From Blastocystis sp. Blastoise (lineage: Eukaryota > Sar > Bigyra > Opalinata > Blastocystidae): a stretch of DNA of 64,000 nucleotides. The notes beneath the pieces are model-generated. The model made no database searches. It saw nothing but the letters and a program-made list of their open reading frames with translations, and was not told the DNA's origin. The stretch lies in the NCBI GenBank assembly GCA_039096225.1, contig JBBPEB010000029.1, forward strand, positions 868,001 through 932,000. The letters are read 5' to 3'. Positions 58,384 through 64,000 of the stretch are shown piece after piece. Within the stretch, counting starts at the first letter, position 1; each line of letters opens with the position of its first letter. Made by a program: the position numbers and the translations under genes.

Positions 58384-60276
58384 ATGACAGATAAGTTTTT
58401 TTTGCGAGTAACTTCACCTGAAATGAGTTGTTTCTTTGATGATCTATCTCTCGAAGCAAAACGTGAATTATCAGAAAATTCTGAAGATAAAAACAAACCT
58501 AATTCTACTCGTGGATCCTCTTTTATTCCAGATACACCTGTATTTTTATAATTATTATAGTTAAAACACTATGGACTTTGTTAATAATATATATATATAT
58601 ATTCTAGTCGAAGCCCTATGCTCAAGAATCTAAAAATGCGTATTTTAAATATATAAAATTTGTTATAAATTTATGAATTCTATTATGTAGTGATTATCCA
58701 TTGAATGATATTTCAAGACTACCCTGCAATATTGCGCTAATCTATAAAACAACACAAGAAAATATGGAAATTAATAATCAAAATAGTTATTTAGTTAAAG
58801 AAGATTTAAAAAAATGTCAAAAACAAATAGATATCTTCAATTTTTATAAGAGTTTATTGAATTCTGTTGAAGATATCATTTCTCCTTCTGTATTTCATGA
58901 TTTTATTTTATTTTTTAATTATTTATATTATCGTACGACTACTAAATCGGTTCCAAATCGATATATAAAAGTAATTTCAAAATCAAGTATTAGTAACCAA
59001 ATACGTAGTTTATTTGATAAAAATATAAAGAAATCTTCTTCTTCTTATAAGAATAATTTTAATAGTAATAATAATTTTAATAATAATAATAATAAGAATA
59101 ATATTCCAGATAATAATAATAATAATATTCCAGATAATAATAATAATATATCAACTCCTCAAACTATAAAACCTGCCTTAAATACAAATAATATAGATTT
59201 ATCTTCTACACCTTCTTATTCTATTACTTCTATTCCTCTTGTAGATGAACCTATAGATAATGAGAATGAATCCTTTAAAGTATCTTTATATTCATGGGAA
59301 AAAGCACCTTTCTGCACGATCTTACCTCCCGTGGGAAATCTAGAAAAGAAAGGAACACAAATCCCTTCCTGTCTTCATGTCGATCGTCCTTATTCTTATG
59401 GTAATTTATTATTATTTTTATTTATATTGATTTTAATTGTTTTAGATATATATTATAAATACTGTTATTGTTTTATAATTATAATTATAGCATAATAATA
59501 ATTGCTATATTTATTAGCAACTATTATCGAATCATTTTATTTACTTTATATTATTTTCTTCATTATATATAGATTCTATTAAAGTGAATATTGTTAAAAC
59601 AAAAGAAGAAGATGACAAAGTATTTTTTCTATTCTTTTATTTTCTATCTTATTATTCTTCTATATATATATATTTACTCTATATGAATACTCTATATATA
59701 GACATTTTTAGAATTATTACTATTACAAGTTGTCAAACATATATCTATATTATTTATTCCCTTTTTTGAATCTTTTATACATTCTATTCAATTAAATAAA
59801 AACTCAAATTTATATTCAAATTCAGATTCTAATTCAAATTCAAATAATCAATCAATTGTATATTTAGAGGTTATATATATAAATTATTTATTAATATTTA
59901 TTATATATATGATTTATTTTTAATATTATATATAACTTATTTTAATATTATATATAATTTATAATATTCATTAAATATATAATTTATTTTAATATTATAT
60001 ATCATTTATTATATATTATATATAGTTAACTGATATAGCAATTGAAACACATGGTTTTTTAATTCTTGTTAAACAAAAAGAGTATTTTATATATATTTAT
60101 TCATACTCTATAAATAATAATAATATATATAGTGAATTATATAAATCTATTCAAGAACAATATACAAAGCTTCAAAATATTTATGATGTATGTTAATTTA
60201 TTCATATTTTTTTATTTGTTTAGTAACTATAAAATTATTTTTTATTTAGGATTTTTGTTTGAATTACGTAGATTAA
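58384..60276 (+). CDS. Unrecognised protein with Asn-rich linker
   Basis: I do not recognise it. Exons start MTDKFFLRVTSPEMSCFFDDLS and join through phase-consistent GT-AG introns. A helical region follows (VKEDLKKCQKQIDIFNFYKSLLNSVEDII), then an Asn/Ser/Pro-rich linker (residues about 180-250) and a second folded-looking part with TILPPVGNLEKKG...SCLHVDRPYSYG. The gene continues with LELLLLQVVKHISILF and ends near TKLQNIYD. The final junction is ambiguous. GT-AG gives DDFCLNYVD-stop at 60276; an alternative frame to a stop at 60292 gives the more protein-like FLFELRRLTYLYAM. No membrane segment is certain. Confidence 0.6.
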
Positions 60277-60605
60277 CTTATTTGTATGCCATGTAAACTA
60301 GTTGCTGATAAATAATTATTACTTTTCATTTCTGTAAAAGTGTTTCTTCCTTTCATTATACGATTTTTCTTTTTTGTCATAAATGATTAATGTCTTCATT
60401 TATTGTTTTGTTCATTTTATATAGAATAAACTAATTTATTATTATTATTGAATTGAATTTGAATATATTAAATAAAAAAATAGAATGATAATTAAGTTTC
60501 GTGGAAAAATCAAAATTTAAAACTAAATCACATTCTTTTCCCAGAAATATTATCAAATTCAAAAAAAATTCTTTTTATCTCATAAACTTTTTTTCTAGAT
60601 AGATA
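60277..60605. other. Intergenic
   Basis: About 330 bp, AT-rich, holding the 3' flank of one gene and the promoter of the next. Confidence 0.5.
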
Positions 60606-61854
60606 ATGGAATATTCATTACCTGAAAGAACAACAAGAGGTACAAGAAGTAAGGCTTTATCAGCAGAAGCTTTAGAAGCTGATCAAAATTTCTGGAATCA
60701 AGATTTCTTTCAAGAAAAGGATACAGATGACAGTTTTACTGAATCAGGTATTTCAAAAAATTACAAAATCTTAAATAAAATTATTATTTTTTTTATAAAG
60801 ATGAGACATCATCTGAATCTGATAGTACTGATTCTGATATTGATCTTCCTGAAGATGAAGATGAAGTGATTCCTCAAGAACCTGTTGAGAAAAAAGTATG
60901 TATCTGATTAAAACAAAGATTTTATTGTTCATTTTTATTATTTTATTGTTTTTATTTTTTAATATTATTATATATAGGTAAAGCCAAAACGAACAGTATA
61001 TTTAGATCCATCTAAAAGTAAAAGTCAAACACTAAAACGAGCCAAACTACGTTTACAAAAAAATAAAGAATTATTACAACAATTAAGAGCTAAAGAAGGC
61101 TGTATGTAGTTTATTTAGATGTGAATTATCTATAATAAATATAATAAATATAATAATATAATAAATATAATAATATAATAAATATAATAAATATATTAAA
61201 TATATTAAATATATTAAATATAATGAATATAATAAATATAATGAATATAATAATATAATAAATATAATAAGTATAATAAATTATTATTATTGATATTCTT
61301 TATAGTATTAACATCATCAAAAGAAGCAAAAGAATTAAATATCAATAAAAAGGATACTTTTATAAATAATGAGAATAGTATTCCACCTTCTTCTCCGGTT
61401 TCCACAGTATCAAAACCATTATTATCTCCTCCTTCAACTCCTATTCCTGAAGATGAAAGTGATTTGAAATCCATGTCTGTGTCTCCTTCAGAAACACAAT
61501 CATTAAAATCAACACAATCATTGTCTTCGTCACCTATAAAGAATAAAAAGAATATGAATAAAAAAGTACAAAAAGGAAAAGTTGTATCACCTGCTCGATT
61601 CCATGGTAGTATTATTGAAAATAGTACAAGGGTATTAAGAAGAAGCACAATTCGTCAAACAGAAGAAATAGAAAAAGAAGATGGATATAGTAGTGAAGAA
61701 TATGAAGATGTATATATCAATTATTTTATTATTTATATATAGACTTATAAATATTTGTTTTGTTGAAAGTCATATATTTTTCTTCGTAATATAATAATTC
61801 TATTTTCAATTTTATTTTTAATATTATAATAATTGTTTATTGTAGTTGTTTTTG

Positions 61855-61890
<36 letters not shown>

Positions 61891-64000
61891 CATCCTCAAA
61901 AGAATCGTCGTCCTCATGTTCTTCGTAGACCAACACAAAAACAAATGCTGAAATTAGTTGTAAAAAATGAAATTGTGAATACTATGAGTTTGAATAGAGT
62001 ATTAGAAGAAGAAGCTTTAAAGAAAAAAATACCTGTGAAAAAACAAAAGTATAATGAAGATATATATATTAATATTATTATTTTTGTTAATACTAAAACA
62101 TAGAAATTATAATAAACTTTTTAAAATATTTATTAATTTTATATTTTATTAATCATTATCTATAAATATATAGAGTATTAACAGATTTTATTCGTGTATA
62201 TTCCAGTGAGAAATGCCCAAAAGTATATACATATTCAAGAATGCTTTATTGTCCATTTATAACAAATAAACCTTTAGGTATATATATATATAATATTATT
62301 ATTATATTATAATACGAATATATATATATAATATTATTATTATATTATAATACGACTATCTATATAGAATATAAGCCATTAATAAGTTGCATTTCAGGTT
62401 TTCCCGCCAAATATATAGATCCATTAACATTAAAAGCATATACAACTGTAGAGGAATTTAAGAAGATTCGAGAACCGATTAATAAAAAGAAAACTACTGT
62501 ACGATTCAATATGAAGAAAATCAGACAAGCTGTTGGTATGTTTATATACTATTGTTATTTTTATTGAAATTCAAAAATTATTCTTTTCAAAATAAAATTA
62601 TATATATATAATGTTTATTTTATAATATATTACACTATTGTTATTTTTATTGAAATTCAAAAATTATTCTTTTCAAAATGAAATTATATATATAATATTT
62701 ATTTTAAAATATATTACATTATTATTTTTTTATTGAAATTCAAAAAATTATTTTTTTCAAAATAAATTATATATATAATATTTATTTTATAATATAACAC
62801 TATTGTTATTTTTATTGAAATTCAAAAATTATTTTTTTTTCAAAATAAAATTATATATATATTAATTATTTTCTATAGATCCGTCTGCTATTCCTGCGGG
62901 TATTGCTATAAAACCTACAAAAGCTGTGAAACAAAGTAAAACAAAGAAGAAGGAAACAGTATTAGAAAACAGTAAAAATTTGGGATTCAATAATTCTATA
63001 GTAATAGATTCAAATAAAATAATGAATACTTCTGCTACTCCAACTACTATCGTATCTTCTTCATCAGTATCTGAACTAGAACAAAAAGGAAAACAAGATA
63101 AACCAAAAAGAAAATATACAAAGAGAGCCAAAGTCGCAGCTGCTTCGTTATCAACACAATCTACAAATACAAATATACTTCCAACAAATATAATTTCTTC
63201 TTCATCTTCTCTTTCAATTAAAGATGAATGTAGACAACAAAGTATAAATACATTAATTTCTCAAAATATTAATGTAAAACAAGAACATTCAAAGAAAAAT
63301 TCATCACTTTATTCTTTATCCAATTCAATTAACGATGATATTAATGATTATTTCAGAACTAAATCAAATCATAATAATTCAATGAATAATTCAATGAATC
63401 CTGTTTCTTCATCTCTTTCTATACAACAAATGAATTCAGCTTTAAATAATGTATCTACTCCTCTTTCTTCTACTTCTATATCTACAAAGAAACATATAAA
63501 ATCTACATTTAAAGCATCAACAGCATTAGCGAATTCTTTAAATAATCAACTTAATTCTTCTTATCCTTCTTCTATTGTAATTGATGCTAATAAATTTGTT
63601 AAAGATCCATTAAGTATTCAAGGAATAACCAAAGTTAATTCAATTCCTTCTTCTTCTTCTTTATCATCTATTGACCAAAACTCTGTTATGAATAATAAAA
63701 ATACAAATATAAATCAATTCAATTCATTAACAAATATACATATTCCAGAAGAACCTAAAAAACGTAAATATTCAAAGCCAAAGAAACAATCTTCTTCAAA
63801 AGTTACAGTATCAGCGTCAAATCCAATAATATATGATACTATACAACAATCCTCATCAGTCTCAAATATAAAAAATAATAATGATTTTAGTAATATATTA
63901 TCTACAAAAACGAACGGTTTGACATCTACATTGAAATCTAAAGAAATAATGAATAATACGACAAATACAAAAACAAAAGGAAAAACAGGAAAAAGAAAAA
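60606..64000 (+). CDS. VPS72/YL1-like subunit of SWR1/SRCAP chromatin remodeller (partial at right edge)
   Basis: The YL1 N-terminal region (RTTRGTRSKALSAEALEADQ, then an acidic stretch rich in Asp/Glu) would bind H2A.Z-H2B. The basic KPKRTVYLDPSKSKSQTLKR follows. The C-terminal YL1_C motif is FPAKYIDPLTLKAYTTVEEF, then KKIREP. These exons rejoin in frame through GT-AG introns. The last exon (62879 onward) stays open to the window edge for more than 370 codons, a Ser/Asn/Lys-rich tail with repeated KRKYxK patches (KPKRKYTKRAK; KKRKYSKPKK). Such a tail is much longer than in animal VPS72. No stop lies in the window, so the end is unknown. The complex deposits H2A.Z. Confidence 0.82.

Overview
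This is a window of nuclear DNA from a very AT-rich, intron-dense unicellular eukaryote. I see 22 protein-coding genes on both strands, two of them cut by the window edges, plus one tRNA gene. Nearly every gene is interrupted by short introns that are mostly (TA)n, (TAA)n or T/A-rich repeat, typically starting GTATAT and ending ATATAG, so exons have to be joined by reading frame and homology. Stops are TAA and the code looks standard. The gene set includes mitochondrial functions (glycine decarboxylase with a presequence-like start, a Tom40-like barrel, a mitoferrin-like carrier, an RDD protein with a presequence-like start). It also includes UDP-sugar pyrophosphorylase, type III glutamine synthetase and a plant/trypanosomatid-type phosphofructokinase. 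That fits a mitochondrion-bearing protist rather than an animal or a typical fungus; I cannot name the lineage from this window.

Layout from left to right (approximate kb): NADH oxidase/CoA-disulfide reductase (-, 0-2, runs off the left edge); SANT/Myb protein (+, 2.9-4.4); 2.9 kb AT-rich spacer; mitoferrin-like carrier (-, 7.3-9); ZRSR2/Urp-type splicing factor with zinc fingers, RRM-like region and RS tail (-, 9.6-13.3); C9orf85-like protein (+, 13.5-14.3); small membrane protein (-, 14.8-15.4); RDD protein (-, 16.5-17.8); NAK/STK16-type kinase with a long DDWD-repeat leader (+, 18.5-21.9); phosphofructokinase (+, 22.7-25.1); UDP-sugar pyrophosphorylase (+, 25.9-28.6); tRNA-Ile(AAU) (29.1); glutamine synthetase III (-, 29.7-32.6); PP2C (-) and PP2A scaffold (+) sharing a 344-bp divergent promoter (34.6-39.9); coiled-coil protein (-, 40.2-41.2); 59-residue membrane peptide (-, 42.3-42.5); SARNP/Tho1-like SAP protein (-, 43.1-44.2); type II membrane glycosyltransferase-like protein (+, 45.3-48.2); 2 kb spacer; glycine decarboxylase (+, 50.2-54.7); RAD6/UBE2A-like E2 (-, 55.2-56.1); Tom40-like protein (-, 56.6-58.1); unrecognised protein (+, 58.4-60.3); VPS72/YL1 subunit of SWR1/SRCAP (+, 60.6 to beyond the right edge).

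The most notable content is in the splicing signals. Two introns are textbook U12-type AT-AC introns: one in the mitoferrin gene (8505-8615) and one in the glycosyltransferase gene (47703-48014). Each has the exact ATATCCTT donor and a TTAAC/TTCCTTAAT branch site 9-11 nt before the AC. The carrier gene carrying one of them lies next to a homologue of ZRSR2, the factor that in animals recognises U12-type 3' splice sites. Several other introns restore frame and homology only with AT-AG, GT-AC or GC-AG ends. A G+C-rich word related to ATTCCCRYGGTTAT also recurs about twenty times, in coding and non-coding DNA, against this AT-rich background.
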